This document shows, one piece after another, positions 31,280 to 40,755 of a DNA stretch of 41,769 nucleotides. Position 1 is the stretch's first letter. Every line of letters begins with the position of its first letter. The position numbers were made by a program, and so were the translations under genes. Source of the DNA: Streptomyces diastatochromogenes (GTDB lineage Bacteria; Actinomycetota; Actinomycetes; Streptomycetales; Streptomycetaceae); assembly GCA_001550305.1 (NCBI GenBank), contig LRTP01000417.1:1-41769 (forward strand). The letters run 5' to 3'. The notes below the pieces were generated by a model, which was given only the letters and a program-made list of their open reading frames with translations, did not search any database and was not told the origin of the DNA.

Positions 31280-31846
31280 ATGGAAGAGACCCGGCGCGAG
31301 GAGATCCTCGAGGCGGCCCTGCGGGTGTTCGCGGAGCGGGGCTTCCGGGGGACCTCGATCGACGCGGTCGCCGAGCGGGCGGGGCTGACCCGGCAGGGCG
31401 TGCTGCACTACTTTCCGAGTAAGAAGAAGCTCTTCATGGCGCTCCTGCGCTTCAGGGAGAAGCTCAACCGCGAGCATCTCGAGGGCCATGACGACAAGGA
31501 CGACTGGCCGGGGATGCTCGCCGCTGCGGTCGCCTACGACCACACCTACCCCTGTCTGGCCCAGGTTCACAGTGTGATGCTGGCCGAAGGGGTCACGGGA
31601 GCCGCTCCGGCGCAGGAGTACCTGCACGACCACTACGAGACCATGCAGGCGCTGATGATCGCCCAGCTCACCGAGCGGTACGGCGAGCGTCTTCCCAGCG
31701 GTCTGTCCCCGCGGGCCGCGGCGCGGGCCATGCTGGCGATGCTCGACGGAATGCAGCAGCAGTGGCTGTTGGACGGCGAGCAGGACGACTACCCCGAGAT
31801 CATGCGTGATGTGCTGTCCGTGCTGCTGGGGTCCACGCCCGTATGA
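31280..31846 (+). CDS. TetR-family transcriptional regulator
   Basis: A 188-residue TetR protein. ATG 31280 follows GGAGGGG. The HTH (about 10-48) contains SIDAVAERAGLTRQGVLHYF; the ligand domain ends in MLDGMQQQWLLDGE, the BetI-like pattern also present in the TetR at 1874. Its 3' end overlaps the convergent hydrolase gene by 47 bp. No GAGAAT operator lies in front of it, so it is the less likely controller of the regulon, but it could be a second regulator of part of it. About 110 bp upstream carry no recognisable palindrome. Confidence 0.88.
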   Translation: MEETRREEILEAALRVFAERGFRGTSIDAVAERAGLTRQGVLHYFPSKKKLFMALLRFREKLNREHLEGHDDKDDWPGMLAAAVAYDHTYPCLAQVHSVMLAEGVTGAAPAQEYLHDHYETMQALMIAQLTERYGERLPSGLSPRAAARAMLAMLDGMQQQWLLDGEQDDYPEIMRDVLSVLLGSTPV

Positions 31847-32528
31847 AGTCGCCCATGGCGGTGACGGTCTCCGGGTGCAGGCTCGTCGCGTCGGGCCGGA
31901 TCCGCAGGTCCACCGTGACCCCGGAGTGCGCCGCGCGGGTGGCGAACCCCAGGGAGTCGTCCAGCAGGGGATCGGTGCCCGCCGCGAGCAGCTGGACGGG
32001 TGGCAGCCCGTGGAGGTTCGCGTGCAACGGGCTCAGCAGCGGATCGGTCGGCGAGGTGCCCGCGGCGTAGTGCGCGCAGCGGCGCCGCAGTTCGGAGACG
32101 TCGAAGGTCGGATCTGCCGCCGCGTTGAGCAACAGGCTCGGGGAGTCCAGGGTCAGGTCGAGCAGCGCCGAGTTCAGCACCCCGCACAGGGGCGGCGGGG
32201 CTCCGAGGTCCCGCAGCCGCACCAGCAGGGCCGCCGCGAGCCCGGCCCCCAACCGCTCGCCCGCCACCGCCACCGGTCCCCTGGGATCGCAGTAGTCGTA
32301 GGCGGCGTGCACGTCGTCCAGCGCGTCCGGGAAGGTGCCCCCGTAGCGGGCGCAGACCACGACGGCGTCCGTCCACAGGGCGAGGCGGCCGGCCAGGTCG
32401 AGGGCGGCCTCCGGGGTGCACGAGAGGTGCCGGTCGCCGTGCAGATAGAGCACGACCGGTTCGGTGCCGCCGGGCGGCCGTACGACCGGACCGACGGGGC
32501 TCGTCTCCACCTGGACCTCACTTGCCAC
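31800..32528 (-). CDS. Degenerate alpha/beta hydrolase-fold protein (HSL type)
   Basis: A 242-residue protein of the hormone-sensitive-lipase-like hydrolase group. The oxyanion strand LYLHGD (28-32), Asp186 (GTDPLLDDS) and His218 (SLHPE) are in place. The nucleophile elbow GDSAG is changed to GERLG (90-94), so the catalytic serine is Arg92. It is probably catalytically dead, or uses another residue, and might bind an ester or acyl-CoA as a sensor. It overlaps the crotonase stop by 11 bases, so it is cotranscribed, and it is convergent with the TetR. Short length (usual is about 300) supports degeneration. Confidence 0.75.
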   Translation of the reverse strand: MASEVQVETSPVGPVVRPPGGTEPVVLYLHGDRHLSCTPEAALDLAGRLALWTDAVVVCARYGGTFPDALDDVHAAYDYCDPRGPVAVAGERLGAGLAAALLVRLRDLGAPPPLCGVLNSALLDLTLDSPSLLLNAAADPTFDVSELRRRCAHYAAGTSPTDPLLSPLHANLHGLPPVQLLAAGTDPLLDDSLGFATRAAHSGVTVDLRIRPDATSLHPETVTAMGDFIRAWTPAARTAHHA

Positions 32529-33237
32529 GGGACATCACCTTCTCCGCTGCGTGCCAGTGTTCGTCGGCCACCCACAGGCGGGCGAAGGCGCGCGCCGCCT
32601 CGGTGGCCGGTACGGCCCCGCTCATGACGTGCTTGATCTCCCGCGCCGGAACGGAGGCGAGGGAGCGGGCCAGGGCGCGCCAGCCCTGGTCGAAGTCGGC
32701 CCGCGGCAGCACCTGGTCGATCACCCCGAGCCGCTGGGCCTCCTCGGCGCCGAGCACGGTTCCGGAGCCGGCGAGCATCAACGCCCGCCCCCGGCCGATC
32801 AGTTCCGCGAGCCGCTCGGCGCCGCCCCACGCCGGCATGATCGCGAGGTTCACCTGGGTGAAGCCGATCCTGATGTCGTCCGCGGCCACCCGGATGTCGG
32901 CGGCCATGGCGAACTCGGCGCCGCCGCCCAGGGCATGGCCGTTCAGGGCGGCGATCACCGGGCCGGGGAAGTGCGCGAGCCGGTCGCAGATCCCGCGCAT
33001 CCGCAGGGCCATGGCCGTCGCCTCGTCCTCGGTGCGGATCGCGGCCAGTTCCTTCAGGTCGCCGCCCGAGACGAACGCCCGGTCGCCCGCGCCCCTGACG
33101 ACCAGGGCCAGGGCGTCGGCGGCCCCGTCGAGGGCCTTGTCCAACTGGTCCATGGTGGCCGGCGCGATGGCGTTGCGGGCGTGTGGACGGTCGATGGTGA
33201 TGACCGCGAGCCCCTGGTCCAGTTCAAGATCAACCAT
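32518..33237 (-). CDS. Enoyl-CoA hydratase/isomerase
   Basis: A 239-residue crotonase-fold protein, somewhat short. Oxyanion elements are FVSGGDLKEL (55-64) and NGHALGGGAEF (99-109). The classical catalytic glutamates are not obvious (TQVNLAIMPAWGG, 127-139), so isomerase or another crotonase activity is possible. RBS GGAGAA is present. It is controlled by an operator with one mismatch 18 bp upstream and is first in a two-gene minus unit. Confidence 0.87.
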   Translation of the reverse strand: MVDLELDQGLAVITIDRPHARNAIAPATMDQLDKALDGAADALALVVRGAGDRAFVSGGDLKELAAIRTEDEATAMALRMRGICDRLAHFPGPVIAALNGHALGGGAEFAMAADIRVAADDIRIGFTQVNLAIMPAWGGAERLAELIGRGRALMLAGSGTVLGAEEAQRLGVIDQVLPRADFDQGWRALARSLASVPAREIKHVMSGAVPATEAARAFARLWVADEHWHAAEKVMSRGK

Positions 33238-33255
33238 GCAGGCTTCTCCATGAGG

Positions 33256-33270
33256 GAGAGTGAGATTCTC
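33256..33270. promoter_or_regulatory. Shared operator (one mismatch) before the crotonase
   Basis: GAGAGTGAGATTCTC has one change from the motif (position 5). It is 18 bp upstream of the start at 33237. On the minus strand a TATGAT-like -10 element (about 33283-33288) lies just upstream, so a bound repressor would cover the transcription start. Confidence 0.72.
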
Positions 33271-33275
33271 GCTGA

Positions 33276-33290
33276 GTGAATATCATATTC
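33276..33290. promoter_or_regulatory. Second, related palindrome 20 bp from the crotonase operator
   Basis: GTGAATATCATATTC matches the shared motif at 9 of 12 fixed positions and contains the perfect short palindrome GAATA-TCA-TATTC. Its centre is 20 bp, about two helical turns, from the operator at 33256. It may be a cooperative second site or only the AT-rich -10 region. Confidence 0.35.
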
Positions 33291-33346
33291 TTACGAAGGG
33301 TGGCGGTCCAGACCGACGCCGCCGCCATCTGGTCGCGCGCCGCACG

Positions 33347-34354
33347 TCAGTCCTCGTAGACGACGGTGATGTCCGGGGTCACCGGCTCGCCCTGACAGGT
33401 CAGCACCCAGCCCTCGGTGACCTCGTCGTCGTCGAGCGCGTTGTTGACGCGCATCTTGGCCTCGCCCTCGGTGACCTGGGCGATGCAGGTACCGCAGTTG
33501 CCCGACTCGCAGGAGAAAGGCGGCATGAGACCGGCCCGGCGGGCGCTCTCCAGCAGGGTCTCGCCGGAGTGTCGCGGCACCGAGCGCCGCTTGCCGGCGA
33601 GGACGATGCTGACCGTGCCCTCCTTCTCCGCCGTGTCCGTGCCCCCGCTCCCATGGTGGCCGGGAGTCTCCCCGGCCGCCGGGGTGAAGCGCTCGGCGAA
33701 GATCTGCTCGGCCTCGACGCCGTGCACGAGCAGGGCGTGCTCCGCCAGGTCCATGAAGGGCGCGGGGCCGCAGAGATAGAAGTCCGCGTCCACGTCGACG
33801 CCGGCGAACTCTCGCACCTGGAGATCCGTGAGGAAACCGCCCTGGTCGTCCAGGTGGTGGCGGATCTCGAACCGGTCCGGATGTCGCTCGGCCAGTTCGG
33901 TCAGCGCGGACCCGAAGATGATCGAGTCGGCGTCCCGGTTGGCCGACAGGATGCGCACGCGCCGGTCCGTCGTCGCCAGCGCGGTCTTGACGAGTGACAG
34001 GACCGGCGTGATGCCACTGCCCCCGCAATAGGCCACCAGGGGCTCGTCGGTCTCCCGCAGGCAGAACACCCCGGCGGGCGCCGTGGTCTCTATGACGTCG
34101 CCGGGTGCGAGATGTTCGTGCATCCAGTTCGACACCAGGCCGCCCGGCACGCGCTTCACCGTCGTCATCAACTCGTCGTCGGTCTCCGGGGAACTCGACA
34201 TCGAGTAACTGCGCAGGGCGCCGCAGGCCCTGACCGTCAGGAACTGCCCGGCCCGGTAGGGGAACGGCGCGTCGAGCACGTATGTGCGCGTGTCGGCTGT
34301 CTCCTGGACGATCCGCTTGATCCGGACCGGGTGGAAGCCGTGGTCTCGTACCAT
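33347..34354 (-). CDS. KshB-like ferredoxin reductase for a Rieske oxygenase
   Basis: A 335-residue three-part reductase. FAD motif RSYSMSS (48-54), NAD(P)H site YCGGSGITP (109-117) with LCGPAPFM (194-201), then a plant-type [2Fe-2S] domain with Cys282, Cys287, Cys290 and Cys320. The order FAD, NAD, 2Fe-2S matches KshB, HsaB-type and phenylacetyl-CoA-type (PaaE) reductases. It likely drives the Rieske oxygenase at 17229-18491, about 15 kb away, under the same operator type. No other Rieske protein is in the window. A Gly/His-rich hinge (225-247) joins the domains. Confidence 0.92.
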   Translation of the reverse strand: MVRDHGFHPVRIKRIVQETADTRTYVLDAPFPYRAGQFLTVRACGALRSYSMSSSPETDDELMTTVKRVPGGLVSNWMHEHLAPGDVIETTAPAGVFCLRETDEPLVAYCGGSGITPVLSLVKTALATTDRRVRILSANRDADSIIFGSALTELAERHPDRFEIRHHLDDQGGFLTDLQVREFAGVDVDADFYLCGPAPFMDLAEHALLVHGVEAEQIFAERFTPAAGETPGHHGSGGTDTAEKEGTVSIVLAGKRRSVPRHSGETLLESARRAGLMPPFSCESGNCGTCIAQVTEGEAKMRVNNALDDDEVTEGWVLTCQGEPVTPDITVVYED

Positions 34355-34380
34355 GTATGGAATTTAGCTTCTCCCTCTGC

Positions 34381-34395
34381 GAGAGTGCAATTCTC
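34381..34395. promoter_or_regulatory. Shared operator in the reductase/CoA-ligase divergent region
   Basis: GAGAGTGCAATTCTC has one mismatch, with one extra matched base per side (34380-34396). It lies 26 bp from the reductase start (minus) and 23 bp from the ligase start (plus), so one repressor dimer or dimer pair could close both promoters. Confidence 0.78.
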
Positions 34396-34418
34396 GCGCC
34401 GAGGAGGGAGCTCTCGCC

Positions 34419-35967
<1,549 letters not shown>

Positions 35968-35969
<2 letters not shown>

Positions 35970-35982
35970 GAATAGGATTCTC
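35968..35982. promoter_or_regulatory. Perfect shared operator before the amidohydrolase/mutase unit
   Basis: GAGAATAGGATTCTC is a perfect copy (one extra matched base per side, 35967-35983). It overlaps the stop codon of the CoA ligase (35967-35969) and lies 22 bp before the ATG at 36005. It thus provides an internal promoter between two same-direction genes. Confidence 0.85.
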
Positions 35983-36004
35983 ATAATCAGCGAAGGAGGA
36001 TCTC

Positions 36005-37183
36005 ATGCCGTCGCGCGTGTTGCCGTATCCGTTGTTCGACGCCGACAACCACCTGTACGAGACGGAGGATGCGCTCACCCGGTACCTGCCGAAGCAGTAC
36101 GAGGGCGCCATCCAGTACGTGCAGGTGAAGGGTCGTACGAAGATCGCGATCCGTGGTCGGATCAGCGACTACATCCCCAACCCCACGTTCTCGGTGGTCG
36201 CCCGACCGGGGGCGTGGGAGCAGTACTTCCGGGAGGGCAATCCGGAGGGCAAGTCGCACCGCGAGCTGTTCGGCGAGCCGATGAAGTCGATTCCCGCGTT
36301 CCGTGAGCCCGGGCCGCGTCTGGAGCTCATGGACGAGATGGGGATCCAGCAGGCGCTGAACTTCCCGACTCTGGCCAGTCTCATCGAGGAGCGGATGCGG
36401 GACGACCCGGAGCTCATCCACGCGGTCGTCCACTCGCTGAACGAGTGGCTGTACGACACCTGGAGGTTCAACTACAAGGACCGGATCTTCACCACGCCGG
36501 TGATCAGCCTGCCGATCCTGGACAAGGCGATCGCCGAGCTGGAGTGGTGCCTGGAGCGCGGCGCGCGGTCGATCCTCGTCCGGCCCGCCCCGGTCCCCGG
36601 GTTCGGCGGCTCGCGGTCCTTCGCGCTGCCGGAGTTCGACCCCTTCTGGAAGCGGGTCGAGGAGGCGGGGGTGCTGGTGTCGATGCACTCCTCCGACAGC
36701 GGCTACTCCCGCTACTCCAGCGACTGGGAGGGCAAGAGCCAGGAGATGACGCCGTTCCAGGCGCAGACCTTCCGGATGCTGGGCGAATGGCGGCCGGTCA
36801 CCGACTCCGTGGCCTCCTGGGTCTGCCATGGAGCGCTGTTCAGGTTCCCCGAACTCAAGGTCTCGGTCATCGAGAACGGATCCTCCTGGCTCGTGCCGCT
36901 CCTCGACCAGCTGGCCGACGTCTACAAGAAGCAGCCGCAGGGCTTCCTGGGCGATCCGGTCGAAGAGGTCAAGAACCGGATCCACATCAGCCCGTTCTGG
37001 GAGGAGGACATGGCCGAGCTGGCCGGGATCATCGGCGTCGAGCGGGTGCTGTTCGGCTCCGACTACCCCCACCCCGAGGGCCTGGCCGACCCGGTCACCT
37101 ACATCGACGCGATCCAGGGCATGAAGGAGGCCGACCAGGCCATGATCATGGGCGGCAACCTGGCCCGGTTGATCGGCGTATGA
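36005..37183 (+). CDS. ACMSD-type metal-dependent amidohydrolase
   Basis: A 392-residue protein of the amidohydrolase-2 group (aminocarboxymuconate-semialdehyde decarboxylase-like). FDADNHLYE (11-19) gives Asp14 and His16 in place of the usual HxH; His228 (MHSSDS), His275 (CHGALFRFP) and Asp353 (GSDYPHPEG) complete the site. The strong RBS GAAGGAGGA precedes it. Members hydrolyse or decarboxylate, and related proteins recur in steroid and terpenoid degradation clusters. The start of the following ligase overlaps its stop (ATGA). Decarboxylase and hydrolase remain equally possible. Confidence 0.88.
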   Translation: MPSRVLPYPLFDADNHLYETEDALTRYLPKQYEGAIQYVQVKGRTKIAIRGRISDYIPNPTFSVVARPGAWEQYFREGNPEGKSHRELFGEPMKSIPAFREPGPRLELMDEMGIQQALNFPTLASLIEERMRDDPELIHAVVHSLNEWLYDTWRFNYKDRIFTTPVISLPILDKAIAELEWCLERGARSILVRPAPVPGFGGSRSFALPEFDPFWKRVEEAGVLVSMHSSDSGYSRYSSDWEGKSQEMTPFQAQTFRMLGEWRPVTDSVASWVCHGALFRFPELKVSVIENGSSWLVPLLDQLADVYKKQPQGFLGDPVEEVKNRIHISPFWEEDMAELAGIIGVERVLFGSDYPHPEGLADPVTYIDAIQGMKEADQAMIMGGNLARLIGV

Positions 37184-38607
37184 AAGGGGAGACCATCCCG
37201 CGGATGGTGCTGGGCGCGGCCGACCGCTTCGGTGACGCCGAAGCGGTCGTGGACGGTCAACTCCGTCTCACCTTCAAGGAGTTGGCCGATCGCGTGGGCA
37301 CCGCCGCGGGGGCGTTCGCGGCGGCGGGCGTCGGCAGGGGCGACCGGGCGGCGATCTGGGCGCCCAACTCCGCCGAGTGGATCATCGCGGCCTTCGGGCT
37401 GCTGACCGCCGGCGGTGTCCTGGTCCCGGTCAACACCCGGTTCAAGGCGGACGAGGCGGGTGACATCATCCGCCGCAGCGGAGCCAAGGTCGTCCTCGTC
37501 GAGAAGGGCTTCCTCGGTCTGGACTTCGAAGTGCCGTCCGGCGTGCCCGTGTTCGACATCAAGTCGGACTTCCTCGCGAGCGGTTCGCCCTACGAGGCCG
37601 AGGTGAGCGGCGACGACGTGTGCGACATCGTGTTCACCTCCGGGACCACCGGGCGGCCCAAGGGCGTGCTGATGACACACGCCCAGACACTCCGGCTGTA
37701 CGCGGAGTGGTGCGACCTGGCGGACCTCAGGGAGGGCGACCGCTATCTGATCGTCAACCCGTTCTTCCACATCTTCGGCTACAAGGCGGGCTGCATCACG
37801 TCCCTGATCAGGGGCGCGACCATCCTCCCGGTGCCGGTCTTCGACGTGGACCGGGTCCTCGAACTGGTCGAGCGCGAGAAGGTGACGGTCCTGCCGGGCC
37901 CGCCCACCCTCTACCACTCACTGCTGGCCGCACAGGGCGGCCACGACCTGTCCTCGCTGCGGGTCGCCGTCACCGGAGCCGCCGACATCCCGGTCGACCT
38001 CGTCCGCAGAATCGTCACCGACCTGCCCTTCCGCACCGTCATGACGGGCTACGGCCTGACCGAGGCGGGCACGGCCACGGCCTCGCGCCCCGGCGACTCC
38101 TTCGAGGACATCGCGACGACCGTCGGCACCCCCTGCGACGGCGTCGAGATCCGGATCGCGGACGACGGAGAGGTCCTGGTGCGCGGGTACAGCGTCATGC
38201 GCGGCTACCTCGACGACCCGGCCGCGACCGCCGAGGCGATCGACCCGGACGGCTGGCTGCACACCGGGGACCTCGGGACGCTCGACGACCGGGGCCGGCT
38301 GCGGATCGTCGGCCGCAAGAAGGACATGTTCGTCGTGGGCGGCTTCAACGCCTACCCGGCCGAGATCGAGGGCTTCCTGATGGAGCATCCGGCCGTCGCC
38401 CAGGCCGCCGTGATCGGCGTACCGGACGAGCGGCTCGGCCAGGTGGGCAAGGCCTTCGTGGTCCCTCGCGGGGCCCTCGCGGCGGCTGAGCTGATCGCCT
38501 GGAGCCGGGAGCGGATGGCCGGGTTCAAGGTGCCCAGGTATGTGGAGTTCCTCGAAGAGCTGCCGCTGAACGCCACCGGCAAGGTGATGAAGGACCAATT
38601 GCGATGA
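37180..38607 (+). CDS. Acyl-CoA ligase (FadD-like)
   Basis: A 475-residue acyl-CoA synthetase overlapping the amidohydrolase stop by four bases. AMP signature FTSGTTGRPKGV (152-163), YGLTEAGTAT (A5-like), TGDLG (A7) and Lys468 (ATGKVMK, A10). It is followed with ATGA overlap by the B12 mutase, so it probably makes the CoA ester that the mutase rearranges. It resembles the FadD3/FadD17 group by context, but this is not proven. Confidence 0.92.
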   Translation: MKGETIPRMVLGAADRFGDAEAVVDGQLRLTFKELADRVGTAAGAFAAAGVGRGDRAAIWAPNSAEWIIAAFGLLTAGGVLVPVNTRFKADEAGDIIRRSGAKVVLVEKGFLGLDFEVPSGVPVFDIKSDFLASGSPYEAEVSGDDVCDIVFTSGTTGRPKGVLMTHAQTLRLYAEWCDLADLREGDRYLIVNPFFHIFGYKAGCITSLIRGATILPVPVFDVDRVLELVEREKVTVLPGPPTLYHSLLAAQGGHDLSSLRVAVTGAADIPVDLVRRIVTDLPFRTVMTGYGLTEAGTATASRPGDSFEDIATTVGTPCDGVEIRIADDGEVLVRGYSVMRGYLDDPAATAEAIDPDGWLHTGDLGTLDDRGRLRIVGRKKDMFVVGGFNAYPAEIEGFLMEHPAVAQAAVIGVPDERLGQVGKAFVVPRGALAAAELIAWSRERMAGFKVPRYVEFLEELPLNATGKVMKDQLR

Positions 38608-40232
38608 CGTCTGAAGCGAAGCCGCCGGAGAAGAGTCCCGTGAAGCCGCCGGAGAAGGACGACTTCTCCCGCACGGCCTCCGGGATTCCCCTCAAGGCGG
38701 TCTACGGACCCGCGGACCGGCCCGTCGAGCCGCCCGCGCCGGGGCGCTTCCCCTTCACCCGCGGCAACTACTCCGCCGGCTACCGGGGGCGGCTGTGGAC
38801 GCTGCGTCAGTACTCCGGCTTCGGCACCGCCGAGGAGTCCAACCGGCGCTACCGCTACCTCCTCGAACAGGGCGGCACCGGACTGTCCGTGGCGCTCGAC
38901 CTGCCCACCCAGTGCGGCTACGACTCCGACGATCCGGAGGTGAGCGAGGAGGTCGGCCGGGTCGGCGTCGCCCTCGACACGCTCGCCGACGCCGAGGTGC
39001 TCTTCGAGGACATCCCCCTCGACCGGATCAGCACCAGCTTCACCATCAACGGCACGGCGGCGATCCTGCTGGCGTTCTACGTGGCCGCCGCCGAGCGCGG
39101 CGGAGTACCCCGGGCGAAACTCACCGGGACGATCCAGAACGACATCCTCAAGGAGTACGCGTCCCGGGGCACGTGGATCTGGCCGCCGGAACCGTCGCTG
39201 CGGCTGATCGCCGACACCATCGAGTTCTGCGCCGCCGAGGTGCCGCGGTTCAACGCGATCTCGGTGGCCGGCGCGCACTTCCGCGACGCCGGCGCCAACG
39301 CCGTGCAGGAGATGGCGTTCACGCTCGCCGACGGGGTCACCTACTGCGACACGGTACTGGCGCGTGGCCGGATGACGATCGACCGGTTCGCCCCGCAGAT
39401 CTCCTTCTTCTTCTACACCCACGGCGACTTCTTCGAGGAGATCGCCAAGTACCGTGCGGGCCGCAGACGTTGGGCGACCATCGTCCGAGAGCGGTACGGC
39501 GCGAGCACCGACAAGGCGTCGATGTTCCGCTTCGGCTGTGTGGCCGGCGGGGCCTCCCTGTACGCGCCGCAGGCGCAGAACAACACGGTCCGGGTGGCGT
39601 ACGAGGCGATGGCCTCGGTGCTGGGCGGCGTGCAGTCGATGTTCACGGCGGCCTGGGACGAGCCGTTCGCGCTGCCCAGCGAGGAGTCGGCGACGCTCGC
39701 CCTGCGCACCCAGCAGATCCTCGCCCACGAGACCGGCGTCGCCCGGGTCGCGGACCCGCTCGGCGGCTCGTACTTCGTGGAAGCCCTCACGGACGCCACC
39801 GAGGAACGCATCGTCGAGATCATGGCGGACCTGGAACACCATGGGGGCATGGTCCGGGCGATCGAGGACGGCTACCTCCAGGGCCTCATCGCCGACGAGG
39901 CCTACCGCCTCCACCAGGACGTCGAGGCGGGCACCCGGCCGGTCGTCGGCGTCAACCGCTTCGCCACGCCCGAGCCGCCGCCCCGGCTGGAGACGTACGA
40001 GCTCGACGGGGAAGGCCGCGACCGGCAGTTGAAGCGGCTCGCCGACGTGAAGGCCACTCGCGACGCCGCGGCCGTACGGGACCGCCTCGCCGCCCTCGCC
40101 CGCGGCGCCGAGGGCACCGACAACCTCATGCCCCTGCTCATCGACTGCGCCAAGGCCTACTGCACGGTCGGCGAGATGGTCGCCGCCCTCAAGGCGGTCT
40201 GGGGCGAGTTCCGGCAACCGGTGGTGTTCTGA
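38604..40232 (+). CDS. Acyl-CoA mutase large (catalytic) subunit, methylmalonyl-CoA mutase-like
   Basis: A 542-residue TIM-barrel domain without the B12 domain, as in isobutyryl- and 2-hydroxyisobutyryl-CoA mutases, where a separate small subunit binds the cofactor. Aligning the family motifs puts Tyr70 (LRQYSGF) and Arg188 (ASRGT) at the methylmalonyl-CoA mutase Tyr89 and Arg207; isobutyryl-CoA mutases have Phe and Gln there. His225 matches catalytic His244. GTIQNDILKEY is conserved. The pair Tyr/Arg suggests a carboxylate-bearing CoA substrate (inference). The B12 subunit follows with a TGATG overlap. No MeaB-type chaperone gene is seen. Confidence 0.9.
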   Translation: MTSEAKPPEKSPVKPPEKDDFSRTASGIPLKAVYGPADRPVEPPAPGRFPFTRGNYSAGYRGRLWTLRQYSGFGTAEESNRRYRYLLEQGGTGLSVALDLPTQCGYDSDDPEVSEEVGRVGVALDTLADAEVLFEDIPLDRISTSFTINGTAAILLAFYVAAAERGGVPRAKLTGTIQNDILKEYASRGTWIWPPEPSLRLIADTIEFCAAEVPRFNAISVAGAHFRDAGANAVQEMAFTLADGVTYCDTVLARGRMTIDRFAPQISFFFYTHGDFFEEIAKYRAGRRRWATIVRERYGASTDKASMFRFGCVAGGASLYAPQAQNNTVRVAYEAMASVLGGVQSMFTAAWDEPFALPSEESATLALRTQQILAHETGVARVADPLGGSYFVEALTDATEERIVEIMADLEHHGGMVRAIEDGYLQGLIADEAYRLHQDVEAGTRPVVGVNRFATPEPPPRLETYELDGEGRDRQLKRLADVKATRDAAAVRDRLAALARGAEGTDNLMPLLIDCAKAYCTVGEMVAALKAVWGEFRQPVVF

Positions 40233-40645
40233 TGTCCTCCCGTGTGCTCATCGCCAAACCCGGTCTGGACGGCCACGACCGGGGGGCCAAGATCGTCGCG
40301 CGGACGCTGCGGGACGCCGGGTTCGAGGTGGTCTTCACCGGCATCCGTCAGCGCGTCGACACCATCGTGGCGACCGCGCTCCAGGAGGACGTGGCCGTGG
40401 TCGGCCTCAGCATCCTCTCCGGCGCGCATCTGGCGCTGACGACGCGGGTCGTGGAGGGGCTGCGGGACGCCGGGGCCGAGGACATCGCCGTCGTCGTGGG
40501 CGGGACCATCCCGCCGGCCGACGTGCCCCGCATGAAGGCGGCGGGTGCGGCGGCGGTCTTCCCCACCGGAACCCCCCTCGACGCCATCGTGGCGCAGATG
40601 CGCGCTCTGACGGCGGTCGTCCCGACCTCGCCCGCGACCCCCTGA
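40232..40645 (+). CDS. Cobalamin-binding small subunit of the acyl-CoA mutase
   Basis: A 137-residue B12-binding Rossmann-like domain. DGHDRG (13-18) is the DxHxxG motif with His15 as lower axial cobalt ligand; Ser60-Ile-Leu62 is the SxL motif, and Gly90-Gly91 the GG motif. The start overlaps the large-subunit stop by one base. The size matches the small subunits of isobutyryl-/2-hydroxyisobutyryl-CoA mutases. A 110-bp gap follows before the next gene, with no recognisable operator of the shared type. Confidence 0.95.
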   Translation: MSSRVLIAKPGLDGHDRGAKIVARTLRDAGFEVVFTGIRQRVDTIVATALQEDVAVVGLSILSGAHLALTTRVVEGLRDAGAEDIAVVVGGTIPPADVPRMKAAGAAAVFPTGTPLDAIVAQMRALTAVVPTSPATP

Positions 40646-40755
40646 CCTGCCGCCGCCGGACGACGCGGGAGGCCGGCCAATCGAAATATCGGCACCTCAA
40701 GACATCGGCACTTCGAAACAACGGAACCCCGAAACCCCGAAAACTGGGAGGCACT

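Noticed and set aside
8143..34400. Assignment of the palindromes as KstR or KstR2 boxes of cholesterol catabolism
   Set aside because: The motif GAGAAT-N3-ATTCTC does not match the KstR or KstR2 consensus known to me, and no HsaC-type ring-cleavage or Mce transport genes are in the window.
38604..40232. Housekeeping methylmalonyl-CoA mutase
   Set aside because: The housekeeping enzyme in actinomycetes has a long B12-containing large subunit and a related second subunit with a MeaB chaperone nearby. Here a short catalytic subunit is paired with a separate 137-residue B12 domain.
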